A DNA stretch of 64,000 bases, taken from positions 8,558,001-8,622,000 of the forward strand of contig NC_088317.1 of assembly GCF_910592395.1 (NCBI RefSeq). Direction: 5' to 3'. The translations under genes were made by a program, and so were the position numbers. Positions 46,749 to 57,505 of this stretch are shown here, in pieces. Every line of letters begins with the position of its first letter. Positions within the stretch are counted from its first letter, which is position 1. This DNA comes from Lineus longissimus (lineage: Eukaryota; Nemertea; Pilidiophora; Heteronemertea; Lineidae). Under the pieces are notes generated by a model. It was not told the DNA's origin. It searched no databases and worked only from the letters and a program-made list of their open reading frames with translations.

Positions 46749-48302
46749 CACTCATCAAAGAAAGTTAGGGACCACTTTTTATTTTTAGCATATTTTTTTT
46801 ACAACACATATTAAGGACTAGAAAATGCCTAAATATGAATGTCCTGTATGACCTCCAAGACACAGTCATCAATTTCACATGTTGTTTGTTCCAGTTGTTG
46901 CATACCTTCTTTCTAAACTTGTCACAACCTGAAAATGGGTGTTTTGGTGTGTCAACTTTTTCACAATTTTAGCCTAAATGTCTTGTCATCAATGTCAGCA
47001 TGGTCAGTAGCGAGTATGGCCTCCCCCTGCTGCAATAACAGCCTGACACCGCTGTCTCATTGTGTTTATCAGACGATTAACATCCCTGACATCAATTGCA
47101 TCCCAGGCAGCCTCCAAGGCCACACCAAGCTACTGCAACCCATTTGGCTGCACCTCAAGCGCTCCAATACTCCTTCCCATCATGTCCAAGAAATGTTCTA
47201 TCGGATTCAAGTCCGGGGATTTCGCTGGCCAGTCCATACGCTCAATTCCATGATCCGCCAGGTACTGCGTCACCCCCCTCGCTGTGAGGGGACGGGCGTT
47301 GTCGTCCATGAAAATGAAATTTTCCCCAGCGTTTTCTGCAAACGGAACCACCTGTACCTCACACCTGTAATTGCTCCCCCTGGGACCACATAGAGGCGAG
47401 TGCGTTGACCGTAGCTGATTCCGCCCCACACCATGATGCTGCCTCCACCATAGCGGTAATGTTCAGCAATGCAGGCATCTGCAAATCTCTCTCCCTGTTG
47501 TCTCTTGACTCTAACACGTCCATCATTGTGGTCCAGGCTGAATCTGCTCTCATCTGAGAACAGAACACGGCGCCATTGCTGGTGGGTCCATCCCACATGA
47601 CCACGAGCCCAATTGAGACGGATTCTTCTGTGAGCAGGGGTTAATGGGATGCATTGCAGTCGCCTCATGGCATGGATGTCGGCTCTGTGAAGTCGGTTAC
47701 GGATGGTTTGATTTGAAACAGTCACCCCAGTTGCAGCAGTGAATTGGTTATTGAGTCTGCGTGCACTACTGAAACGGTTGCGACGACAAAGAGTCACTAA
47801 GTAGCGGTCATCCCTCGCAGTTGTTGCTGATTGGCGGCCAGTACAGGGTCTCTCTAGGTATCGCCTGTCTCCCGGTGTCGTTGGTTAGCACGACTGGTGA
47901 CACTGTGAGACACACCCATCATCTCAGCTACTCGTCGCTGAATGAAGCCAGCTTCCAGCATCCCTATGGCTCGTGCAACCTCTACTTCACTCGAGTGGCA
48001 TCTAGGCATCTCTCTTGTCAGAATGCTGCCTGAGCTTGGTGGTAAATGCAAGGAAAAGCACTTGCATGGACTTTTGTACCACTTCATGTGGTCAGCTGAC
48101 ACACCAAAAACACCCCTTTCAGGTTGTGACAAGTTTAGAAAGAAGTTATGCAACAACTGGAACAAACAATATGTGAAATTGATTACTGTGTCTTGGAGGT
48201 CATACAGGACATTCATATTTAGGCATTTTCTGGTCCTTAATACGTGCTGTAAAAAAAATATGTTAAATATAAAAAGTGATCCTTAACTTTCTTTGATGAG
48301 TA
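46749..48302 (-). mobile_element. Tc1/mariner transposon
   Basis: Terminal inverted repeats of about 140 bp begin CACTCATCAAAGAAAGTTAG on the left and the near reverse complement on the right (TACTCATCAAAG). TA flanks the left end at 46747; the right flank is a TATATA run, so the exact duplication is ambiguous. The interior holds a DD34E transposase on -. The element splits the Polinton polymerase, whose coding text is visible on both sides. Confidence 0.9.
47090..48010 (-). pseudogene. Tc1-like DD34E transposase (frameshifted)
   Basis: Reading from about 48010: an N-terminal helix-turn-helix (EVARAIGMLEAGFIQRRVAE ... GVSHSVTSR), a second DNA-binding part (TVSNQTIRNRLH), then the catalytic core with FSDESRF, IMVWGGIS, FMDDNARP and SPDLNPIEHFLD. 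The second Asp and the Glu are 34 residues apart. Frames shift once near 47860 and once near 47380, otherwise the gene is nearly complete, suggesting fairly recent inactivation. It moves its own element by cut-and-paste at TA sites. Confidence 0.9.
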
Positions 48303-48430
48303 TATATATCTTGACACTGAAGGTTTTGCCATAAAGTTAAAAAATGATGACTTAACAGAAGATCCTAAGGGGTTAAATGACCATTTCGACTTCAGTAACT
48401 ATCCTAAGGATCAGTAGTAGTTGAATTTTA

Positions 48431-48955
48431 GGGAGATGATCTAGGCCCTGTTTGGTCAAATGCTTAGATATATTAGCAGGATTTGGTGTTATAACTTCCA
48501 ATTTTGTCAAGTAAATTGGACTTTTGTTTTACATTATGTAAACACTACCTCTGTTGTGATGTTGCAGTTGCTAACCTCACTTAACCAACCTTGATACCAG
48601 GATATTGGTATAAAATTTATGGAATGGGCTGGAGCAAAGAGAATGATTGCCAGCACGACTTGGCACGTGAGGTAGCTGAGTTGAGTTCAGTCTCAACATA
48701 AAACAGAGTGAATGACTAACACTCCTTCAAGTTGCATAACAGTTGTCTATTTAAGATAAATACTTTGAGGGTGGATTATTCCTATCCAGTACTTCGCATC
48801 CATAAGCTTCAATATTCTTCCAATTATGACAACAATCTAAGAATGGATTGTTCCTATCCAGTACTTCGCATCCAAACTTAATATAATGTGTGAGCTATAT
48901 CACATATCATTTCATATCTTAAAGATACAACAAGGTGACGGCTACAAACAATATA
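48431..48955. repeat. Non-coding gap with a short direct repeat
   Basis: TCCTATCCAGTACTTCGCAT occurs at about 48780 and 48850, 70 bp apart, each preceded by TGGATT. Otherwise nothing is recognisable between the Polinton remnant and the Ty3 gag fragment. Confidence 0.6.
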
Positions 48956-48959
48956 TCTG

Positions 48960-49386
48960 ACAATGGTGGTTTGCACTAATCGCATTCATCATCCCCTACT
49001 GGTTATAGTAGGTAGTGCCGCCTGTTACCCAAACTTTGTTGGTTTTGAGGTTGCCAAGTTTGCGGTTGATGATACCAACTGTTTCCCTGATTAGGTGCAA
49101 AGGATTCACAAAATGTTGCCATGTGACCAACAAGGCCACATTTGTAACAAGTTCTCATATCAGGTTCGCCGATCCGTCTGATTCTATTACGTGTTTGACC
49201 ATCGTCAATATCTAGGCTTTTTGAGTACCCCTCAAATTCAAGTCCAATGGTTTGCTAGACTAGCTCTCTTACGATTGAGCTGAGACATGACTTTCCGTCA
49301 GCGTCCGAGTTACTAACATTGGCAGGCTTCACATGCTTTGCAGAATCTGACTTATTCTGATTTTGTGAGTTAGCCCTGGTGATCCT
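48960..49386 (-). pseudogene. Ty3/Gypsy gag, zinc-knuckle part (host element 1)
   Basis: Reading down from 49386, a polar linker with an early stop leads to RIGEPDMRTCYKCGLVGHMA and TFCESF, a CX2CX4HX4C zinc knuckle that binds retroelement RNA. The capsid part of the same gag is at 57506-59075, beyond a second Ty3 element. Removing that element with one copy of its 5-bp duplication leaves the gag frame open, so the two parts belong to one gene. Confidence 0.8.
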
Positions 49387-49615
49387 TGTTTAGTCTCCCC
49401 CGTCACGATCCTTGGGGAGGCCAGGCCCTCCATTTGTAACAGTAATGTTTTCGTGGCCAAAAAGACACGGGAATACTATTTCTGAACACGATATCTAAAA
49501 CTGCGAATTGGTCAATCTTTACAATATCGCCGTAGGCGATTACAAATTAGTTAACACGTGGGCGCATGGCGGCACCACCAGACGGCCAGGAGCGCGATAT
49601 ATGAAATACCATACA
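49387..49615 (-). repeat. 3' LTR of Ty3 element 2
   Basis: 229 bp, bounded on the + strand by TGTTTAGTC and CCATACA (TG...CA type ends). It differs from the 5' LTR by several substitutions and a 5-6 bp length difference near 49434-49440, so the insertion is not recent. Confidence 0.9.
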
Positions 49616-49638
49616 TCACCCCCCCCCCCCCTCCCGAG
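49616..49638 (-). promoter_or_regulatory. Polypurine tract of Ty3 element 2
   Basis: On the - strand a GGGAGG run of mostly G directly precedes the 3' LTR. A purine-rich tract here primes plus-strand DNA synthesis in LTR elements. Confidence 0.75.
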
Positions 49639-52600
49639 CGTATGATAGCCCCGGCCATACGCCCCTAAAGAGCGAAAAAAAAAGTACAAAATGACACGCA
49701 AAGTCACAACTAGGACGCGTAGCTGGTACAATCCAAAAACTTATCAAAGAACGGTCGCCTGTACCAGCGTGCTTATACATTTTAAACTTTTAAAGAGAAT
49801 CATCAGCAATGTCCATTCACAAGTTGTGTCATAAAACTAAAGCTGGGATTCACATATATTACAAGTACAGATGTTACGTAATAACCCAGAACGATTTACC
49901 GAATAAAATACGCCTGATCTGAAAAATTATCCTGCGCCAAGGCTGGGAGGGACATGCCAAAACCTGAGTTGAATTCCTGGTTAGGCGCCAACTCGAAGCC
50001 CGAAGACCAAAAATGCAAAACGCAAGGACCAATTCCCCAAATTAGGGTAACCAAAACAGGATATCGAATATTACAGAATACATGTAGAACACATGAAGGG
50101 TTACATATTGCACATTAAAATTAACGCATGACATGACTGTTGACCACTGAACCATCCATCACGCATGAGGCACACAGATACACCTCAGTCCTCGGACACT
50201 CATACACCGAAGCTGCAGTCATAAGGTGGTAAAAAGCAAATGGTCAACAAATACCAAATATGCATAAAATGCATTTATACAAAAGTACTACCAGGCATGA
50301 TAATATTGCCCATGAAGATGAACACAACTAGTGAATAATGTCACATTACCAGAGTCACATCAGATATACTAAGTACATGAGCATCAAAATTAATATCAAA
50401 AATACTTAATCCCTGTGAAAACTTCACACAGAATAATGCAACCTACTACAATGCCAGTTAACCCTGGACATAAAAGTGATGGAAATGCCATCCAAGTTAA
50501 CATACACGTAAAGGCATACAAATGTATCAAAAATATAACAAAGCAAATCCCTAGCAGTACTATCAGCAGTGCCGCTTTACCCTGGGCTGACTAATCATAT
50601 ACCCAAGACTGTCCTTACTCAAAAGTGTCTGACACACAAACGTTCAGCTCATTGCTATTCGAAAATGCATGCATTATCAAAAGATGCCTGAAACGCCTAT
50701 AATACGTCAAATTGTGACACTAGTCAACTACAAATAGTCAAGATAGGAACTCTCAGATTATAAATGTAACTCGGTCTGAACAAAATAGATCAACATAGCA
50801 ATTACCAGCAACTTGCTGCAGAACTTGGTTCTATACAACAAATCCTAACAATAGTCACACAAATTATACAATGCCAATATCCCTACAAGATACAATATCA
50901 TACAAAATAAAAGTTTCTACTTGACGCAATGGTCCCGGAACCGCCGACAGGCGGCAGCACCTCACGACGAAGGCTTTTGCGGACCGCTTCAAATGGTTTC
51001 ATAAGACATATTCCTGGTTGTGGATTTCGACCTCCAGTTATATATGATAGAACCCGCTCCAATCGGTTTAACCGCATGGAATAGTTAGCAAAATAATTTT
51101 CAAGGTAGTTTACGGTGAAAAGGAGCGTGGACGAAATTTGACTTAGAAGAAAAAAAGGATTTTATCGGTGAATATCAAAACTGATGACGCGTCCGAAATT
51201 GTGAACTGATAATTTTTAGCAAGATCCGATGACGACGCAGACATTGCACAATTTTGTGACGTTCCACCACACACGATTTTATGACGTTGTACACCTCGTG
51301 TATGCACGTGTATGCTCATGTCATCGTGCGGTAAAATATGACAGCCACGGCTGCCGGTACTTTCGGTGTTTGCGCCTTGTAACTGGTAAGTTTGTGGAAA
51401 GAGCCATGTTTCAAGTGACATAAGCCATTAGGAATGTGTGTGTATTCTTTGGGCGGCTTGTAGTAATTAATGACACCGAGCTTGAAGTCAAGTAAGTAGT
51501 ACAAGTGTGGGCCTAGGCCCGACCGGCATCCACTCTGCTCATTTCATGATTTGGTCAACGCAGCCGTATCATACCCAAAAACATTCACAAGTGCAATGTT
51601 TCATGCCAGAAAGTTCCACAACATGACATGCACCAAACTTCTTGCAATTATGACGTCAGTGCATACAGCACATTCCAGTGCCCAAATGCAGCAGGGACAA
51701 AATCACATCAATGCATCCTTCTTCGCGTCAACCACAACTGTCCGATATTCCACGACATTTCTATCTGAATGTGAGTACAAACAGAACCAATCAACTTGTA
51801 TCCGCTTCATCCATTTAACATCTGCAGCACAATGTGAGAGGACGCATTGCCTTCATAAGCAATGCATCCTCTCACCTCTCACCTCCAAACCTCAAACTGT
51901 CCAAATAAAACTTTCCCTTTTTACAAACTCTACAACAAAACTGAATGTCAGTATAAACAGCTCCTAATCAACTCATATAACCTTAAATCACTTTACATGT
52001 GCAGTATCGTGTGAGAGCTTCCACATCATTAAAGCCCTATGATCACCACAGGAGAAAAAAAACATCCACCATTGCCACCCCAAACCCACAAATACAACCC
52101 TACAAGTCGAGAACACCCTCCATATGGCCAAACTCACTGCTCCTTACTAAATAAGCTCAAATAACCAAACCCAGCTTGTTCCGAAAACTCTGGGTATGCT
52201 TTAAAGTTGGTTAACAATAGAAGTTTCAGTCACTCTAATGCAAATACTTAGATGTACTAACAGGTACAATACAATCACAGTTATCCCTACTCAAAATTGT
52301 CCAATCCAAATAACAGGCTAGAGCAGGATAAACATACTGTAATCCCAGGGCTAACTACCAGATCATAGCCCATAATGTCTGCAACAATATCAGTGACATT
52401 CCTACTAAAACTTAACTTCACCATTTCTATATCAGTAACTATTCCAAGTAAAGTTACAAAACACCCCTGATCTTAACCTGATCAAGAAATGAGCACATGC
52501 ATGTACATTATACAAAGTATTACAAATTATCAAACAATTGAACAAAACTGTACAAAATATGTTTGCACTCTCAGTTATCAAAATGAGACATGACTTCTGT

Positions 52601-53126
52601 CACACTTACTTGGCAAATCACTAAGATGACAACACTAGTTGCCAAAAGTCTTTAATGGGTATCCTTCAAATCAGAAAGGTACCCGTATAACTATGGACCA
52701 TCATCACACTGTTTGCTGAGTGGTCAGAGACAAATATCACGGCTAGCAGTTAAAACCAAATCACAGTACAAGTTGACCACAGTAAAAATATCAAAACTCA
52801 GTTTCAAATGACCAGCTAGTATATTTAGGCCTAATCACATTTACTACACCCTACAAGTGCAGTCACTATCTCTGGTCCGGAACCTTAACATGTATCAGTA
52901 TTTCAACAACAGAAGTATCATGGGTTTACCAATACCTGTCAAAATTAGTAAACACAACACACACACCGATACACTCTACAGTGCTGCTGCATAACTGACA
53001 AATACACTCACTCACACATTCAAAGACATGTGACAGTCTACCAAAACCCAAACACTTCCATGTAGGCTATTCGGGTCACACTTGACTTGGTCAGAGTCGG
53101 AAAGAGGACATGCTGCCAGAGGATCA
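49639..53126. other. Unassigned 3' part of Ty3 element 2
   Basis: About 3.5 kb between the integrase end and the 3' LTR has no domain-bearing frame on either strand. It is long for a 3' untranslated region, so further insertions without visible ends may be hidden here. Around 51230-51310 there are repeated TGACGTT/CGTGTATG phrases only. Confidence 0.4.
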
Positions 53127-54720
53127 TTATGTCACCTTACCAGTCATCCAGAGTGATTCCATTCCGAGCCTAAGCTTGTCTACATGGGTCCTCATAGTTT
53201 CTCCGTCTTTATTCACTTGAAGAAGAACAGTAAAGTCTTTGTTCAGTGTCTTTACTTTGTAAGGTCCAAGCCATGGATGATGCTTGTCTCCTTTGAAGCT
53301 TTTCCTCGGATTGAAATATCATACTGCCTGACCCTCCTGTAGTGATCTATATTTAGGCGAAACCGTTTCATACTGCTTTTTCTGTATTTGTTGTGCCGCC
53401 TTCAGACGCTCCCTCACAATTGCATAGGCCTTGTGAAATTTTGCTTCTAAGTCAATGACATAAGTAGGTACATCCTGTGATTTCTCTGAAGGCGAATTAT
53501 ACATAAGATCCAAAGGGAGACGCATTTCCCGAGAGGTCACAAGGAAATGAGGAGTTTCACCAGTGCTCGAGTGCACAGAGGGCCGGTAGGCCATCAGAAA
53601 TATTGGTAACATCAAATCCCATGATCCAGTGCTCTCCTTGTGATCTTCGACATAGGTTTTCATGATACTCTTGAGCACGTTATTGAATTTTTCCACAAGC
53701 CCATTGCTCTTAGGATTATACGCAGTGGTTAGAGTCTTATTAACCTGTAACTTCTGCATGAGACATGAATATAAATCTGATGTAAATTGGGCTCCTCTGT
53801 CACTATGAATGATATGCATGCAGCCAAATCTAGATGCAAGTTCCCGAATGATGGTGTTACATATTTCCTCTGTCTCCATTGTACGTAAGGGTGCTGCCTC
53901 GACCCACTTTGTGAAATTTTCCTCCATTGTGACTGCATACAAGAATCCTCTGGGTGTACGCTTCAACGGTCCAATGAGATCTATACTAATCCGTTCAAAT
54001 GCTTCTCCAAATAGTTGTTGTGTTAATGGAGTTTTGTTCTTGCGATGCGGTCGCTTGGCAAGATTGCACGTGCGGCACCTGGTAACAAATCTCATGACGT
54101 CCTTGCGCCAGCCTACCTAATAGAATCTATCCTTGATCCGATGCATAGTTTTGAACGTTCCGAGATGGCCAGCAGTTGGATCGCAATGTAATTGCTGTAT
54201 AACTTCCTAGGCAAAACTTACTGAATCCTGTCAGATCCTCCAGGTGTGACTAGTTTCCTGTATAACAAACCATCCCTAACAAAAATATTCCTCCAATGTT
54301 GGCGAAGTGCCTTTACACTGAGACTTTCAGATGAGATAGTCAGGAAACTTGGATAGTCAGTATCCGCAAGTTTTAATTGCAAAATAGGAGCAATATCGGG
54401 ATCAGTGTTCTGTAAGTTGCCTATCCTTTTCAACAGATCATTCTGAACAGGACTGGGCTCAGCCGCAGGCAATGATTTTTTCTGCTCATTTGATGTTTGC
54501 GTAGCTAAGTCTTTTGCTCTCGCCCTGGTCAGTACAACATTGCAGGTCATCATCAAATCGTCCACTGTTTCTTTTATAGCGTCATCCGTGGTTCGAGTGT
54601 GGGGACACGGTGGTGCATCAGTGGATGGAGATTTCTTCAGTTTCCTAGGTTTTCCTTTATATGGTTGGTGTGGAGGGGGTTCATCACGGCCACATTGAGA
54701 ACATGGGATCCTTCTCATTG
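53127..54720 (-). pseudogene. Ty3 element 2 integrase
   Basis: From 54718 down: the end of an RNase H-to-integrase linker beginning RRIPCSQCGRDEPPP, a basic/acidic linker, then an H2C2 finger (DPTAGHLGTF ... CRTCNLAKR), the catalytic core with RISIDLIGPLKR, IIHSDRGAQFTSD and NGLVEKFNNVLK (D, D, E; 35 residues between the last two), and a C-terminal part with WLGPYKVKTLNKDF and THVDKLRLG. Stops are seen near 54119 and 53319. The integrase would insert the element's cDNA into the genome. Confidence 0.9.
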
Positions 54721-54780
54721 CATCCGCATTGACATGTCGATCATCTCATCCGCCAGGTCGATGTACGAGATCGTATTTAA

Positions 54781-56829
54781 TGCCTCCGTCAAAAAGTATC
54801 TTGACCCCACCCCCCTCAAGCGTTCACCCTCTATTCACTTTTGCAGCAAAATAATTGGGTCAAGATTCACCTTTGATTCACAACAAAACATGTAAAATTA
54901 GGTCAGGATTCACCATTGATTCAAACCATTTCTTTTTAGATTAGGTCAGGATTCATTCATCTAAAAACATCTTTAGTCAGGATTCACCCAATGTTTTTAT
55001 TCACTTATAAGGGACCGAGATTCACCTGGTGTGAAGATTCACCTGATCATTCAAGATTCACCTAATAGTGCCAATAGTGCCCTAATCAAGCCACTTGCAT
55101 TCGTCATCAAATGAGTTGTCAGTATGGTACGCATTGTCTTCTCTATTATAGCACTAGCAGTAGCATTTTCCTGGGATTTATTTATAAAGCAGACAGTAAG
55201 TTGAATCATCGATTAGGCCTAGTTTAGCCATTGCCAGCTAGGTGGCACGGCACTATGGTACAACCTCGTCAAGCGGGGGCGCAACCAGGAGGTCTGTGTA
55301 GTCATGGCAACAGCTAATTGGGTACTATAAGCACAACTTTTTGTATAGAGAACACCGCCTCGCTTTTGACTATAAATGGCTGGTTTATAATAGCTGTTTT
55401 GTAGTAAGGAAGTTATTCCATAGCCAGTTATATAACTGGTTGTGATAACAGAGGCCTATTCACAGGTTGAAACCTTATTACATGCGCTAGTGTGTGCTTT
55501 GCGCCTTGAATTCCTTGTCTTCTTATACTGAGATCAGTAATAAATTTGGTTCAGTTTGAAGTGTGGTGTACATCAGAACTCAAAATGTTGACTTTGAAGA
55601 GGTTTTTTTTACAAAAACTCGAGGGCTCCAGCCACTTCATATTTTAAGCTGTGGCTTTGAAAATTTCACAGCTTGTTGTAATAACCCTTCTGCCTCGTCA
55701 GCTAATGGGAATTCTTCGAGTTGAAATTAGTTCTTTGAGAAAATAAGTATTTTTAATATTGGCATGAATTTCTAGCATACAAGACCAGCAATGTTTCAAT
55801 ACGTTTGGGCAGGGAATATTACAACTCCCTGTTTCGGAGAAAATCTGTAGCCCGTTATGTATGGTTGTGATAACAGAGGCCTATTCACAGTTTGGAATCT
55901 TTATACATGCTCTAGTGTGTGCATTGTGCATTGTAGCCCTTGACTTCTTATCCTGAGATGAACCAAAGATTTTGGTTTAGTTTGAAGTGTGGTGTGCATC
56001 AGAACTCAAAATGTTGACTTTGAAGAGGTTTTTTTTACAAAAACTCGAGGGCTCCAGCCACTTCATATTTTAAGCTGTGGCTTTGAAAATTTCACAGCTT
56101 GTTGTAATAACCCTTTTGCCTCGGCAGCTAATGCGAATCCTTCAAGTTGAAATTATTTCTCCTATAAAATAAGTGTCTTATTGACTTGAATTTCTATCAT
56201 ACATTCTAAAGGATAATCCGTGATATGATGCATGAAATACATTGTAGCCTGTTTCTGAAGAATGTACATGCCTTATGTTTTTGTACAGCACTGATGGTGT
56301 GTTCAAAACCAATGTCTTGCCATGAGCAGTCGACCCAAAGAACTAGTATAGGCCGTGTAGAAGTTTTAAGTGTCCTAGGATAGAATGTCTAGGGATGATT
56401 CTCTACCATGTGCTTTTAAAATCTCTGAGCTATTGTTGGTGGTAATGGCCTCCAGACTGACCCATTTGCCATCCGGCCATACCGAATACGTCAGAACACA
56501 ATAGGACCAGACACTTTTTCCAGGCGGACATTTTCTACTTTTGACGATCCCGTATATCGAAGACGGCGGCGCGTTAAGATTCTTAGATTTTCTTCTTGAA
56601 AAGATTCGACGCTTATTCACCTCGCACATTATTTTGTTCGTCAAAGATTCGACGCTTATTCACTCTCATAATGCAGTTATTCGTCCAGGATTCATCATCA
56701 GCTGTTCTTATTTCGTTTGAGATTCACTTTTTTCCCCGACTTGTTCGGCAAAGATTCGGCGTCGACTCGACGTCGAATCAACGTCGATGCCTGAGGGGAG
56801 TGGGGTCAAGATACTTTTTGACGGGTGCA
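54781..56829. mobile_element. 2049-bp PIF/Harbinger-like non-autonomous element
   Basis: Inverted ends read TGCCTCCGTCAAAAAGTATC on the left and TGCACCCGTCAAAAAGTATC on the reverse of the right, continuing TTGACCCCAC. TAA flanks both sides (54778-54780 and 56830-56832), the 3-bp target used by PIF/Harbinger. RNase H coding text continues in frame from one flank to the other. No transposase is inside. Internally it has a 425-bp tandem duplication and many GATTCAC-like subterminal motifs. Confidence 0.85.
55438..56175. repeat. Tandem duplication, unit about 425 bp
   Basis: GGTTGTGATAACAGAGGCCT starts the units at 55438 and 55863. The second half of each unit (AACTCAAAATGTTGACTTTG through CAGCTTGTTGTAATAACCCT) is nearly identical, while the first part is more diverged. 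It lies in the middle of the PIF-like element. Confidence 0.9.
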
Positions 56830-56832
56830 TAA

Positions 56833-57240
56833 ATGAAGACATAAAAAGTTGCCAGCGCTGTATCTGGTCATTGCTCTCGGTCAGAGTCAGAAGATGGCTA
56901 ACCGCGGCATTTTCCGTCATGGTGGTAAAATGTTGGCCATAGAGGTTGGGTTTGAAATGTTGTACTGAGCGAATGACTGACAAAAACTCCTTCTTTGTGA
57001 TGCAATAATTACGTTCAGCGTCAGATAATAACCTTGAGAAATAACCGATCACGCGTTCCTCTCCTGATATAAGCTGATTCAGCACACTTCCGATCCCTGA
57101 ATTTGAGGCATCCGTATCCAAGATAAAATGTCCGCCTTTTACGTCAGGAAACAAGACTGGTGCAGAGTACAGAGCTGCTTTCAAGCGAACGAAGGCATCC
57201 TCACAATCTGGTGTCCACTTTCATATTCTACCACACTGGG
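56833..57240 (-). pseudogene. Ty3 element 2 RNase H
   Basis: WTPDCEDAFVRLKAALYSAP ends the reverse transcriptase region, then FILDTDASNSGIGSVLNQ, VIGYFSRLLSDAERNYCITK and KEFLSVIRSVQHFKPNLYGQ give the RNase H domain, followed by QRWQLFMSS. The normal H in the HTDHKAL-like motif is replaced (FTTMTENAAVSHL). Coding stops at the PIF-like insertion. Upstream of 57240 the frame joins the PBS region directly, showing an internal deletion. Confidence 0.85.
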
Positions 57241-57270
57241 TTTCCCGTCATCCAGAAAGAACGTCCTGGT

Positions 57271-57280
57271 AAGGTCGCCA
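57271..57280 (-). promoter_or_regulatory. Primer binding site of Ty3 element 2
   Basis: On the - strand TGGCGACCTT lies two bases after the end of the 5' LTR. TGG at this position is the usual start of a tRNA primer binding site in LTR retrotransposons. Confidence 0.7.
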
Positions 57281-57282
57281 GA

Positions 57283-57505
57283 TTTTAGTCTCCCCCGTCA
57301 CGATCCTTGGGGAGGCCAGGCCCTCCATTTGTAACAGTTTTCGTGGCCAAATAGACACGGGAATACTATTTCTGAACACAATATTTAATACTGCGAATTG
57401 GTCAATCTTTACAATATCGCCGTAGGCGATTACAAATTAGTTAACACGTGGGCGCATGGCGGCACCACCAGACGGCCAGGAGCGCGATATATGAAATACC
57501 ATACA
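57283..57505 (-). repeat. 5' LTR of Ty3 element 2
   Basis: 223 bp, nearly identical to 49387-49615. On the - strand it starts TGTATGG next to the AGGAT duplication and ends GACTAAAA before the PBS. Confidence 0.9.

Larger units (their letters stand above)
42578..48430 (+). pseudogene. Polinton/Maverick DNA polymerase B, decayed and twice interrupted
   Basis: Fragments of one protein-primed family-B polymerase read in order on +. A region before the exonuclease domain has GRYIKLPFKTKAVINV and DNKLFLW (about 42920-43020). The exonuclease start is VPFVIYADFES (43530-43570). A Cys/His finger HCYYCNQLL...DHD precedes the Penelope insertion, and the frame resumes right after it. FLDDYIFLQSSLD lies at 45340-45360, HGEFIDLFLKTDVLLLADLF at 45597-45656, YRTLQFYLNHGMVLKKVHSV and ASYIDFNTKRR at 46290-46420, and a DTE-type palm motif lies just after the Tc1 insertion at 48310. 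Many stops and frameshifts are seen. In the element this enzyme copies the transposon DNA; no other Polinton genes are nearby. Confidence 0.85.
49387..57505 (-). mobile_element. Ty3/Gypsy retrotransposon 2, nested in the gag of element 1
   Basis: LTRs lie at 49387-49615 and 57283-57505. On the element's strand they start TGTATGGTATTTCATATATC, and the 3' LTR ends GACTAAACA. ATCCT (+ strand) flanks the whole unit at 49382-49386 and 57506-57510. A PBS-like TGGCGACC follows the 5' LTR and a G-rich tract precedes the 3' LTR. Inside are only RNase H and integrase: gag, protease and most of the reverse transcriptase were lost between the PBS and RNase H. A 2049-bp element (54781-56829) splits what remains. 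Confidence 0.9.

Noticed and set aside
46935-47393. 152-residue + strand open frame
   Set aside because: Antisense shadow of the Tc1 transposase.
51551-51967. 138-residue + strand open frame
   Set aside because: Ser/Thr-rich with no domain, inside the unassigned part of Ty3 element 2.
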